From: Bacillota bacterium
GTDB taxonomy: Bacteria > Bacillota > Clostridia > Lachnospirales > Lachnospiraceae
Reading direction: 5' to 3'
Assembly (NCBI GenBank): GCA_023460575.1
Contig: JAEWPQ010000262.1
Span: 1 to 23,221 of the forward strand
Length of the DNA: 23,221 bases
Below the pieces are notes generated by a model, which did no database searches, was not told the origin of the DNA, and saw only the letters and a list, made by a program, of their open reading frames with translations. Positions 14,180 to 21,453 of the stretch are shown piece by piece (positions within the stretch are counted from its first letter, which is position 1; every line of letters begins with the position of its first letter). The position numbers were made by a program, and so were the translations under genes.

Positions 14180-15064
14180 ATGAAGAAATTCTTCTACTCG
14201 AAAAAAATAGCTCCTTATGTGTTCATCTGCCCTTTTGTAATTACCGTGCTGCTGTTCTGGATTGTTCCTGTCTGTAATGGGGTACTTTTAAGCTTTCAGG
14301 ATGTGTTAAAAAATAAATGGGTGGGGTTTGATAATTATTCCAGACTTTTAACAGATAAAATATTCAGAAAAGCATTATGGAACAGCTTTAAATACATGGC
14401 CGGAACACTGATTTTACTGATTCCCTTTCCCATGCTTTTTGCAACCATGCTAAACAGCAGATGGATTAAGAAGACGGAGTTCTTTAAGTCTGTGTATTTT
14501 ATACCTGCTCTCACTTCAGTCGTAGTTGCCGGAACCATCTTCCGGCTGATGTTTGGAGAATCTGCAACCTCTCTTTTTAATCAGGTACTTGGATTTTTTG
14601 GAGTGAGTCCGGTTAAATGGTTAAAAGGTGCAGGCACCAGTTTCTTCGCACTTTTACTTCTGGCATGCTGGAGATGGACCGGTGTGAATATTTTATATTT
14701 CCTTGCAGGTCTGCAGAGTATCCCCGGTGATTTATATGAGGCAGCTTCCATTGACGGTGCATCCGGCTGGCAGCAGTTTATTAAAATTTCCGTTCCGCTC
14801 GTAAAGCCGACCACAGTCTATGTGCTGACGATCAGCATCTATGCCGGTCTTTCCATGTTCTTAGAGAGCAATATGCTGTTTAAAGGAAATAATTCTCCCA
14901 ATAACATCGGACTTACTATCGTAGGGTATTTATACAGACAGGGAGTGGAAAAACGGGCGCTGGGCTATGCATGTGCAGTGGGCTTAATTCTCCTTCTCGT
15001 AGTTATGGCGGTGAACTTAATTCAGCTGAAGGTCACAGGAACGTTTGAAGAGGGGAGGGACTGA
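14180..15064 (+). CDS. CUT1 sugar ABC transporter permease, MalF/UgpA type
   Basis: 294-aa integral membrane protein with about six membrane helices. Opening segment APYVFICPFVITVLLFWIVP, and the EAA loop EAASIDGASGWQQFIKISVP (about 202-221) that contacts the ATPase. The start chosen is the ATG at 14180 with GGAAGGAG six bases upstream; an earlier in-frame ATG (14117) would begin before the intercistronic hairpin and has no ribosome binding site. It is followed by the partner permease with a one-base gap. No ATPase gene is present, so a shared MsmX/UgpC-type ATPase is presumed. Confidence 0.93.
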   Translation: MKKFFYSKKIAPYVFICPFVITVLLFWIVPVCNGVLLSFQDVLKNKWVGFDNYSRLLTDKIFRKALWNSFKYMAGTLILLIPFPMLFATMLNSRWIKKTEFFKSVYFIPALTSVVVAGTIFRLMFGESATSLFNQVLGFFGVSPVKWLKGAGTSFFALLLLACWRWTGVNILYFLAGLQSIPGDLYEAASIDGASGWQQFIKISVPLVKPTTVYVLTISIYAGLSMFLESNMLFKGNNSPNNIGLTIVGYLYRQGVEKRALGYACAVGLILLLVVMAVNLIQLKVTGTFEEGRD

Positions 15065-15065
15065 T

Positions 15066-15908
15066 ATGAACAGAAGTATAAAAAAACGTACAGTAACTGC
15101 TGCCTTTTATTTGATATTTACCCTTCTTGCTGCAGGAATTTTTCTTCCCATATGGGTCCTTTTCATTGCGAGCTTTAAGCCGGGAGGAGATCTTCTCCAA
15201 TATGGCCTGAATCTGGATTTAAACATTTCCAGAATGAATCTGGATAATTATATTCTTTTGTTTTCAGGACAGCATGAATACTGGAAATGGTTTTTCAACA
15301 GTATCATTCTGACTGTTATTACGGTATCCGGCACTCTGCTTATCAGCTCTTTTGTTGGATATGGATTTGCTGCCTACGATTTTAAAGGAAAGAAATTCCT
15401 GTTTGTCCTGGTGTTACTCATTTTATCCATTCCACTGGAAGTGGTCATGCTGCCCTTGTATAAGCAGATTTCTTCATGGAAAATGATGGACAGTTACGGA
15501 GCCATTGTTCTGCCGTTTCTCGCCCATGCATCAACCATTTTTTTCTTCCGTCAGTATCTGCTCAGCATTCCAAGGTCCTTAATGGAAGCCGGGAGAATCG
15601 ACGGAGCTACGGAATACGGCATATTTTACAGATTAATTGTTCCGCTTATGAAGCCGGCATTTTCTGCCATGGCAATATTAAACGGAATGAATGCGTGGAA
15701 CAACTATTTGTGGCCTCTGCTGGTAATCCGTTCTTCGGAGAAATACACGCTGACTTTGGGACTGAATACACTGATTAATCCTTATGGGGATAATTACAGC
15801 CTTCTGATCGTAGGTTCCGTCTTTTCCGTTTTCCCGATTTTCCTGCTTTTTGTGGCATTTCAAAAGTACTTTATAGAAGGAATGATGGCAGGGGCAGTAA
15901 AGGGATGA
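15066..15908 (+). CDS. CUT1 sugar ABC transporter permease, MalG/UgpE type
   Basis: 280-aa integral membrane protein, the second channel subunit. Typical MalG features: N-terminal TM, LPIWVLFIASFKP, an SFVGYGFAAYDFKGK segment, the EAA loop EAGRIDGATEYGIFYRLIVP (about 177-196), and NAWNNYLWPLLVI. The ATG at 15066 has GGGAGGG six bases upstream; a TTG at 15045 that would lengthen the protein by seven residues has no site. It starts one base after the stop of the MalF-type gene, so translation is coupled. The operon ends at the terminator at 15940-15980; no glycosidase or ATPase gene is in the unit. Confidence 0.93.
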   Translation: MNRSIKKRTVTAAFYLIFTLLAAGIFLPIWVLFIASFKPGGDLLQYGLNLDLNISRMNLDNYILLFSGQHEYWKWFFNSIILTVITVSGTLLISSFVGYGFAAYDFKGKKFLFVLVLLILSIPLEVVMLPLYKQISSWKMMDSYGAIVLPFLAHASTIFFFRQYLLSIPRSLMEAGRIDGATEYGIFYRLIVPLMKPAFSAMAILNGMNAWNNYLWPLLVIRSSEKYTLTLGLNTLINPYGDNYSLLIVGSVFSVFPIFLLFVAFQKYFIEGMMAGAVKG

Positions 15909-15939
15909 AGGAGGCTTTACAATATCATAGAAAATGGAT

Positions 15940-15980
15940 CAGCATTCCTTAAGAATTTTTCTTAGGAGTGCTGTTTTTTT
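15940..15980 (+). terminator. intrinsic terminator of the sugar transporter operon
   Basis: CAGCATTCCT pairs with AGGAGTGCTG (one T-G pair), extended by AAGAA/TTCTT after a bulged T, then seven T (15974-15980). Confidence 0.9.
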
Positions 15981-16006
15981 ATGAAATTCCTTTTTCGCGT
16001 TTTAAC

Positions 16007-16035
16007 TTGATGTACACAAGCTCAGACGTTATAAT
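16007..16035 (+). promoter_or_regulatory. promoter of the exonuclease gene
   Basis: TTGATG (16007-16012), exactly 17 bases, TATAAT (16030-16035). It is probably the main promoter for the genes through to larE unless internal ones exist. Confidence 0.75.
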
Positions 16036-16095
16036 GGTAGTGATACCAATGATAAAAGGATTTAAGTCCTGTTGCATACAGAAATGGAGGGAATT

Positions 16096-16761
16096 ATGGC
16101 TGCAAGTGAGCTGACAGGCAGACGTTTGAACCAATACATAGAAAATTACGTAGTGTTTGATTTGGAAACAACGGGAGTGGATAAACAGGAAGACTCCATT
16201 ATAGAGATATCTGCAGTTAAAGTAAAAAATCATGTGATTACGGATCAGTTTAACCAGTTGATTAATCCGGGGACTCATATTCCTGCAGGAGCAACAAGAA
16301 TTAACGGTATCACCGATGAGATGGTAAAGGAAGCGCCCGGACTTTTAGAAGTGCTACCGGATTTTCTTTCTTTTATAGAAGGGGAAGTTCTGGTTGGCCA
16401 TAATATTCAGTCGTTTGATCTTCTTTTCTTATACCGTGTGGCTGGGGAACTGCCTGGGATTTCTTTACTTGATTATATTGATACATTATATATGGCGAGG
16501 GAACGCCTTCCGCAGCTGTACCACCACCGGCTTACCGATATTGCTGCACATTTTAATATATCCACAGAGGGAGCACACCGTGCCCTTTACGACTGCATGA
16601 TGAACCAGCAGTGTTATGAACAGATGGGGAAGCTTTCAGGGACAGAAGAGGATTACATATGTCCACAGTGCGGAGGTCTGCTAAAGAAAAGAAACGGCAG
16701 GTTTGGTGTGTTTTACGGCTGCTCTAATTATCCCCGGTGCCGGTTTACGAAAGATGGGTGA
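16096..16761 (+). CDS. DnaQ-like DEDDh 3'-5' exonuclease with C-terminal zinc ribbon
   Basis: 221 aa. The exonuclease domain (about 14-175) has all DEDDh motifs: Exo I FDLETTG (Asp22, Glu24), Exo II VGHNIQSFDLLFL, and Exo III GAHRALYDC (His and Asp). It removes nucleotides from 3' ends using two metal ions. The last ~35 residues form a four-cysteine zinc ribbon (CPQC, then GCSNYPRC) like those at the C-terminus of topoisomerase I, which bind DNA. No polymerase domain is present, so it is a free-standing nuclease for repair or RNA/DNA trimming, not PolC. The ATG at 16096 has GGAGGG about five bases upstream; a TTG at 16072 is less likely. Confidence 0.88.
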   Translation: MAASELTGRRLNQYIENYVVFDLETTGVDKQEDSIIEISAVKVKNHVITDQFNQLINPGTHIPAGATRINGITDEMVKEAPGLLEVLPDFLSFIEGEVLVGHNIQSFDLLFLYRVAGELPGISLLDYIDTLYMARERLPQLYHHRLTDIAAHFNISTEGAHRALYDCMMNQQCYEQMGKLSGTEEDYICPQCGGLLKKRNGRFGVFYGCSNYPRCRFTKDG

Positions 16762-16833
16762 AAGCCGCTGCCTGTGTGATGCAGATAAGACAGCCTGCAT
16801 AGATTGTTATACAAGAGAAAAGGAGGGAACAGT

Positions 16834-17010
16834 ATGGAAGATAAAAACTTATATAATAAGGTCATGCTGATCGCGCTTTGTTTAATCGTGATATTGCTTA
16901 GCGCTGGAATTTACAGTTACTTACAGGGAAGTAATGGTGCTGAGATTCCCAGAGGGAAAGCACAGGTTGTGAGAATTGAGGCGGGAGTACCTCCCGTTTT
17001 TCTTCTCTGA
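16834..17010 (+). CDS. 58-aa single-TM protein of unknown function
   Basis: Short cytoplasmic N-tail (MEDKNLYNK), one membrane helix at about 9-31 (LIALCLIVILLSAGIYSYL), and a small outer tail with a GKAQVVRIEAG segment. The ATG has AAAAGGAGG about seven bases upstream, a strong site. Its last ten codons (GAGVPPVFLL region) are also the stem and U-tract of an intrinsic terminator (16982-17001), so the C-terminal residues are dictated by RNA structure; this is unusual and suggests either a leader-like regulatory role or a gene that has lost its original 3' end. No family recognised. The GNAT gene begins 14 bases after its stop. Confidence 0.65.
   Translation: MEDKNLYNKVMLIALCLIVILLSAGIYSYLQGSNGAEIPRGKAQVVRIEAGVPPVFLL
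16982..17001 (+). terminator. intrinsic terminator inside the 3' end of the small membrane protein gene
   Basis: CGGGAG-TAC-CTCCCG (16982-16996), a perfect 6-bp GC-rich stem with a 3-base loop, followed by five T and then CTTCTC. The stop codon of the small gene is at 17008-17010, so ribosomes finishing that gene would cover the stem. It precedes the GNAT and lar genes, which show no other obvious promoter. Confidence 0.65.
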
Positions 17011-17024
17011 CAGAAAGGAGATCC

Positions 17025-17543
17025 GTGGAATTCGTTATTTTGCGGGCATCTGGTAAAGATGCTAAAATGATGGCAGATATCATTGAAAAGGTCTGGGAAG
17101 ACATTGAAAATAAGGATTGGTTTGTATCTGATGATAAAGATTATACAACCCGTATCCTGAAAGAAGAGAATGGTCTGGGATATAAAGCTGTAGAAAAGGA
17201 TTCTGGGACGGTCGCAGGAATTTTTATTGTTTCTCTTCCTGGAATGAGAGAAGAGAATTTAGGCAGAGATATAGAACTTGCAAAGGAGGAATTGGGGAAA
17301 GTGGCGCATATGGAATCTGTGGCCATTCTTCCTTCCTACAGAGGCAACGGACTTCAGTATGCCCTGATGCAGCAGGGGGAAGCAGATTTAAGAAAAATGG
17401 GATACAGATACCTTATGTGTACGGTTCATCCCGACAATTCATACAGCAGAAACAATGTAATCAGACAGGGATATGAAGTTGTTCTGACAAAGGAGAAATA
17501 CGGCGGCTATATTCGGGACATACTGTTAAAAAAGCTGTTTTAA
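17025..17543 (+). CDS. GNAT-family N-acetyltransferase
   Basis: 172 aa. The acetyl-CoA-binding motif A is clear: ESVAILPSYRGNGLQYALMQ (about 91-110), containing the R-x-G-x-G-type loop, after a strand carrying GTVAGIFIV; the C-terminal part (CTVHPDNSYSRNNVIRQGYE) is the usual motif B with a conserved asparagine helix. It transfers an acetyl group from acetyl-CoA to an unknown amine (protein N-terminus, polyamine or small molecule). The start is GTG, with AAAGGAG about four bases upstream. It lies 14 bases after the small membrane gene and 35 bases before larB, so it is probably co-transcribed with the lar genes; a functional link to nickel-pincer synthesis is not known. Confidence 0.88.
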   Translation: MEFVILRASGKDAKMMADIIEKVWEDIENKDWFVSDDKDYTTRILKEENGLGYKAVEKDSGTVAGIFIVSLPGMREENLGRDIELAKEELGKVAHMESVAILPSYRGNGLQYALMQQGEADLRKMGYRYLMCTVHPDNSYSRNNVIRQGYEVVLTKEKYGGYIRDILLKKLF

Positions 17544-17578
17544 GCATATTTGGGCACAGCAGAGGAAAGGTGAGAAGG

Positions 17579-18322
17579 ATGGACATAAAAGAGATGCTTA
17601 ACCTGGTAAAAAGCGGTGAGATGGGGGTAGATGAGGCGCAGAAGATATTAAAGGATCTTCCTTATGAAGATTTGGGATATGCCAAGCTGGATCATCACCG
17701 GGCTCTCCGTTCAGGCTTTGGAGAAACAGTTTTCTGTCAGGGGAAGCCGGACGAATATCTGGTGGAAATATACAGAAAATTTTTTGAACGCGACGGGGAG
17801 GTTTTTGGAACCAGGGCTGTAAAAGAGCAGTTTGAGCTGGTAAAGGCTGCTGTTCCGGAAGTTACCTATGATCCTATTTCAAGAATTCTTATGGTGGAGA
17901 GGAAGAATAAAGAAAGGACTGGCTGCATTGCGGTCTGCACAGGAGGAACAGCAGATATCCCGGTTGCAGAAGAAGCAGCCCAGACGGCCGAATACTTCGG
18001 TTCTTACGTGGACCGGATTTACGATGTGGGTGTGGCGGGGATACACCGTCTGTTATCCAACCGGGAGCGGATCGGACGTGCCAGCTGCATCGTGGCAGTA
18101 GCCGGAATGGAAGGTGCACTTGGAACAGTCATTGCAGGAATGGCTGATTGTCCGGTTATTGCGGTGCCCACATCCGTAGGTTATGGAGCCAGCTTTCACG
18201 GATTGTCAGCACTTTTAACCATGCTTAATTCCTGTGCAAATGGTATTTCTGTAGTAAATATTGATAATGGGTATGGAGCAGGGTACATTGCGACACAAAT
18301 CAATCGACTGGCGGTAAGATAA
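17579..18322 (+). CDS. larB: LarB, NaAD carboxylase/hydrolase for nickel-pincer nucleotide
   Basis: 247 aa. First enzyme of nickel-pincer nucleotide (NPN) synthesis: it carboxylates the pyridinium ring of nicotinic acid adenine dinucleotide and releases AMP, giving pyridinium-3,5-biscarboxylate mononucleotide. The N-terminal helical part (IKEMLNLVKSGEMGVDEAQ) leads into an AIR-carboxylase (PurE)-like domain with VAVAGMEGALGTVIAGM and PTSVGYGASFHG. Cys219 in MLNSCANG probably matches the catalytic cysteine described in Lactiplantibacillus plantarum LarB. The ATG at 17579 has AGGAAAGG eight bases upstream; a GTG three codons earlier (17570) is possible. larC begins on the next base after its stop. 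Confidence 0.92.
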   Translation: MDIKEMLNLVKSGEMGVDEAQKILKDLPYEDLGYAKLDHHRALRSGFGETVFCQGKPDEYLVEIYRKFFERDGEVFGTRAVKEQFELVKAAVPEVTYDPISRILMVERKNKERTGCIAVCTGGTADIPVAEEAAQTAEYFGSYVDRIYDVGVAGIHRLLSNRERIGRASCIVAVAGMEGALGTVIAGMADCPVIAVPTSVGYGASFHGLSALLTMLNSCANGISVVNIDNGYGAGYIATQINRLAVR

Positions 18323-19585
18323 ATGAAAAAAATACTATATTTAGAATGTAATTCGGGAATCAGCGGTGATATGACCGTGGGAGCGCTCCTGGATCTGGGA
18401 GCCGATAGAGAGGTGCTGGTTAAGGCACTTCAGAGCCTTAATATAAGTGGATATCATCTTCATTTCGGACGAACAGTAAAGTGCGGTCTGGATGCTTATG
18501 ATTTTGACGTGCATCTGGAGGCGGAAACGGAACATGGACACAGTCATCCTGATATGAACGGACATGCCCATAGTCATGAAACGGACCACATCCATGAGCA
18601 TGAGCATATCCATGAGAACCACCATTCTCATGAACACAGGAACATTGGTGATATTTATGAAATTATAGACCGTCTGGCAGCTGGTGAGCAGGTAAAGTCC
18701 ATGGCAAGGCGGATGTTTGATATTGTAGCGGAGGCAGAGGCCAGGGCTCATGGAATTCCGTTCAATGAGGTTCATTTTCATGAGGTTGGAGCCATTGATT
18801 CGATTATTGATATTATCAGCACTGCTGTCTGCGTGGATAATCTGGGAGTGGATAAAATCATTCTTTCACCTCTTTCAGAAGGATTCGGAAGTGTCCGCTG
18901 CCAGCATGGCATCATTCCCGTTCCTGTTCCGGCCACAGCCAATATCGCAGCGGCATACGGTTTAAAGCTGCGCTTAACGGACAATGAAGGAGAGATGGTT
19001 ACTCCCACCGGCGCAGCAATTGCAGCAGCTTTAAAAACAGATGACAGACTGCCGTCATCCTGCCAGATCCTTAAGACTGGAATGGGTGCCGGTAAAAAAG
19101 ATTTTAAACAGGCCAATATCCTTCGTGCCATGATTCTTACTGAGGAGGAAGACACGGCAGGAGATGAGATGTGGGTTTTAGAATCCAACATTGATGACAG
19201 CAGCGGTGAGGCACTGGGGCTTGCGATGGAGTCTCTGCTTGATGCAGGAGCAGCCGATGTCTGGTATACACCCATCTTCATGAAAAAGAACAGGCCCGCC
19301 TATATGCTTTCGGTCATCTGCAAAAAGGATATGGTAGAATCCATGGAAGAGATTCTGTTTATTCAGACGACGACCATAGGGATAAGAAGATACCGCACTG
19401 AAAGAACCGTTCTGCCTCGTGAAAAGAAAACGGTAATGACACAGTGGGGAGAAGCAGAGGTGAAAGTCTGTAAATATAAAGACAGGGAATTTTGCTATCC
19501 GGAATATGAAAGTGTGAAAGCGGTCTGCCGAAAGAGCGGACTGGATTACCAGACTGTTTACCGGATTCTGCAAAAGGAGAGATAA
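18323..19585 (+). CDS. larC: LarC, CTP-dependent nickel insertion cyclometallase
   Basis: 420 aa. The final enzyme of NPN synthesis, which inserts nickel into the dithiolated pyridinium mononucleotide using CTP. Recognised by ECNSGISGDMTVGALLDLG at the N-terminus, FNEVHFHEVGAIDSIIDI, VTPTGAAIAAAL, and the LarC2 half beginning at about 275 with VLESNIDDSSGEALG. Residues 71-105 hold 15 histidines (GHAHSHETDHIHEHEHIH region), a nickel-binding segment. In L. plantarum this protein is made by a frameshift joining larC1 and larC2; here it is one uninterrupted frame. It starts directly after the larB stop with only a weak ribosome binding site, so it is probably translated by coupling to larB. Confidence 0.94.
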   Translation: MKKILYLECNSGISGDMTVGALLDLGADREVLVKALQSLNISGYHLHFGRTVKCGLDAYDFDVHLEAETEHGHSHPDMNGHAHSHETDHIHEHEHIHENHHSHEHRNIGDIYEIIDRLAAGEQVKSMARRMFDIVAEAEARAHGIPFNEVHFHEVGAIDSIIDIISTAVCVDNLGVDKIILSPLSEGFGSVRCQHGIIPVPVPATANIAAAYGLKLRLTDNEGEMVTPTGAAIAAALKTDDRLPSSCQILKTGMGAGKKDFKQANILRAMILTEEEDTAGDEMWVLESNIDDSSGEALGLAMESLLDAGAADVWYTPIFMKKNRPAYMLSVICKKDMVESMEEILFIQTTTIGIRRYRTERTVLPREKKTVMTQWGEAEVKVCKYKDREFCYPEYESVKAVCRKSGLDYQTVYRILQKER

Positions 19586-19591
19586 GATCAC

Positions 19592-20428
19592 ATGGATAAA
19601 AAATTATCAGATCTCAAAGAAAAATTTGAGCAGGCCATGGCGGAATATGCCAGAGAAGATATCTGCCTTGCATTTTCCGGTGGGGTTGATTCCAGCCTTT
19701 TGCTGAAGGCGGCAGCTGAAGCGGTGAAAAAGACGGGAAAGAAGGTGTATGCTGTTACATTTGACAGCAGACTGCATCCTTCCTGTGATCTGGATATCGC
19801 TTCTAAAGTGGCAAAAGAGCTGGGTGGAATTCACAAAATTATTACTGTAGATGAACTGGAGCAGGAGGAAATCCGTTTTAATCCTGTAGACAGGTGCTAT
19901 TTGTGCAAGAAAAAGCTGTTTCAGAGTCTTAAGGAGTTTGCGGGTGAAAGAGATATTCCCGTTATTATGGATGGGACCAATGAGGATGATATGCATGTAT
20001 ACCGCCCGGGGATCAGGGCGTTAAAAGAACTGGGAATCATCAGTCTTCTGGCAGAGCTTCATATCACCAAAGCCCAGGTGAAGGCGCTGGCCGGGGAATA
20101 TGGCATTTCAGTTGCGAAACGGCCATCTGCTCCCTGTATGGCGACCAGGCTGCCGTATAATACGGAAATCGATTATGATATTCTAAGGAAAATAGGTGAA
20201 GGGGAAGAATTTCTGCGCTCCCGTTTCCAGGGCAATGTACGGCTGCGGCTGCATAAGGATATTGTACGGATTGAAGTGGATCAGGATTCGTTTGAAAGTG
20301 TTTTAAAGGAAAGGGAGACTGTAATAACTTACTTAAAAAAGCTGGGGTTTGCATACATAACTCTGGATCTGGAAGGATTCCGGTCTGGAAGCATGGACTT
20401 AGGGATTGAAGAAAGCGGGATTAAATAA
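19592..20428 (+). CDS. larE: LarE, sulfur transferase for nickel-pincer nucleotide
   Basis: 278 aa. LarE activates the carboxylates of the LarB product with ATP and replaces oxygen by sulfur. The PP-loop SGGVDSS (29-35) binds ATP. Cys182 in SAPCMATR is at the position of the sacrificial Cys176 of L. plantarum LarE. In addition there is a CxxC pair, Cys102 and Cys105 (DRCYLCKKK), so three cysteines are available, the arrangement of the LarE type reported to carry a [4Fe-4S] cluster and to work catalytically rather than lose its own sulfur; this subtype assignment is inference. AAAAGGAG lies 12 bases upstream of the ATG, inside larC. larA, the lactate racemase that uses NPN, is not in the window. 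Confidence 0.93.
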   Translation: MDKKLSDLKEKFEQAMAEYAREDICLAFSGGVDSSLLLKAAAEAVKKTGKKVYAVTFDSRLHPSCDLDIASKVAKELGGIHKIITVDELEQEEIRFNPVDRCYLCKKKLFQSLKEFAGERDIPVIMDGTNEDDMHVYRPGIRALKELGIISLLAELHITKAQVKALAGEYGISVAKRPSAPCMATRLPYNTEIDYDILRKIGEGEEFLRSRFQGNVRLRLHKDIVRIEVDQDSFESVLKERETVITYLKKLGFAYITLDLEGFRSGSMDLGIEESGIK

Positions 20429-20459
20429 GGAATGCGCGGCTGACTGGCCGCGCATTCCT
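20428..20459. terminator. bidirectional terminator between larE and panE
   Basis: AGGAATGCGCGGC (20428-20440) and GCCGCGCATTCCT (20447-20459) pair perfectly over 13 bp with a 6-base loop. The minus-strand side continues TTATTTAAT, a moderate U-tract for panE; the + side has only GCTTATC. The stem begins at the last base of the larE stop codon. Confidence 0.8.
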
Positions 20460-20464
20460 GCTTA

Positions 20465-21382
20465 TCAATAGGATGCTTCCATTTTTTTTATTCTTTCATA
20501 AAGCATGTCATTAACAGGAACCAGAAGACCGTGTCTGGCGGCGAGTCTGCGAACAGTGCCTGAGAACATCTCAACCTCCGATGGCCTGCGGGCGATGCCA
20601 TCCTGGCGCATGGAAGGAACGCCTTCCGGTGAAAGCGTTTTTAAAAGTTCTATGTAAGCGTCTAAGTCACCTTCCGTGAGTGTGACCCCTTCTTTTTGTG
20701 AAAGAGATATTACTTCTCTCATGGCGCCCACTAAAGTGTCATAAATCTTGCCGGGAGTGAGGGCCTTTGCATAATTGGCCTCGTATGCCATACAGGTCTG
20801 ATTGATTCCCACATTTAACATGAATTTGCCCCAAAGCCGTTTTAGAATATCACTTTCAGTACGATAGACAATTCCTGCAGAATCAAAATACCTGGTCAAG
20901 GCCTTCAGACGATCTTCCTGCCCCTTAATTCTGGTGCCGAGACACAATTCTCCCGACCGGGTATAGGTTAAATCGGAACCAAATTTCATGGCATCCATTC
21001 CCTGGGCGATACAATAAAGCACTTTTTCATCTCCGAATTGGTTACCTGCTATGGCTTCGCTGTCAATTCCGTTCATAACTGAAATAATAGTGGTATCAGC
21101 ACCCACAGCGTATTTCATCGTTTCAAGAGCGGAAGGCAGAGCGTTGTATTTAACCGCTATCATTATGAGGTCTGCAGGATCTGCTTGTGCAGGAGCCTTT
21201 ATTGGAAAAGACCAGGGAGTTCCGTTAATCGTAAAAGTCATGTTTTTATAGCGTTCTATTCGGTTCTGGTCTGCAAGGAAATATACGGCATCTGGTCCCA
21301 ATGCAGTACTGATCTGGCTTGCGTACAGCATACCAAGTGCGCCCATTCCTATGACAGCGGTTTTGTTTATACAATTATTCAT
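20465..21382 (-). CDS. panE: 2-dehydropantoate 2-reductase (ketopantoate reductase) family
   Basis: 305 aa. N-terminal Rossmann domain with the NAD(P)-binding GMGALGMLYA (G-x-G-x-x-G) at about 12-21, and the ICC of the ApbA/PanE family: a VKYNALPSALE segment with the conserved lysine and GNQFGDEKVLY; C-terminal helical domain with WGKFMLNVGINQTCMAYEANY (catalytic Lys and Asn) and SMRQDGIARRPSEVEMFSG. The canonical member reduces ketopantoate to pantoate for coenzyme A, but many Clostridia carry several paralogues of unproved substrate, and no panB, panC or panD lies nearby, so the symbol is by family. The ATG has AAAGGAGG five bases upstream. Its own promoter is at 21426-21453. Confidence 0.85.
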   Translation of the reverse strand: MNNCINKTAVIGMGALGMLYASQISTALGPDAVYFLADQNRIERYKNMTFTINGTPWSFPIKAPAQADPADLIMIAVKYNALPSALETMKYAVGADTTIISVMNGIDSEAIAGNQFGDEKVLYCIAQGMDAMKFGSDLTYTRSGELCLGTRIKGQEDRLKALTRYFDSAGIVYRTESDILKRLWGKFMLNVGINQTCMAYEANYAKALTPGKIYDTLVGAMREVISLSQKEGVTLTEGDLDAYIELLKTLSPEGVPSMRQDGIARRPSEVEMFSGTVRRLAARHGLLVPVNDMLYERIKKMEASY

Positions 21383-21399
21383 ATGAACCTCCTTTATTA

Positions 21400-21441
21400 A
21401 TAACTTAATAGTTATGGAATACCGCCTTATACTATGGAATA
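21400..21441. repeat. inverted and direct repeats around the panE promoter
   Basis: ATAACT-TAAT-AGTTAT (21400-21415) is a perfect dyad between the -10 box and the ribosome binding site. TATGGAATA occurs twice, at 21413-21421 and 21433-21441, exactly 20 bases apart and flanking the -10. These could be sites for a regulator, possibly the LysR-family protein encoded two genes upstream. Confidence 0.4.
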
Positions 21442-21453
21442 TTATATTGTTAA
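21426..21453 (-). promoter_or_regulatory. promoter of panE
   Basis: On the minus strand, TTAACA (complement of 21448-21453) and TATAAG (complement of 21426-21431), each 5/6 matches, spaced by 16 bases. The -35 box lies within the last codons of apbE. Confidence 0.6.

Noticed and set aside
15909..15939. AAGGAGG after the MalG-type gene as the start of another gene
   Set aside because: No start codon with an open frame follows before the terminator.
16779..16800. ATGCAG/CTGCAT stem after the exonuclease gene as a terminator
   Set aside because: Only 6 bp and no U-tract follows; it probably does not end transcription.
18341..19591. Frames antisense to larC, some over 130 codons
   Set aside because: They are shadows of a GC-rich-third-position coding frame; no starts with ribosome binding sites and no domain resemblance.
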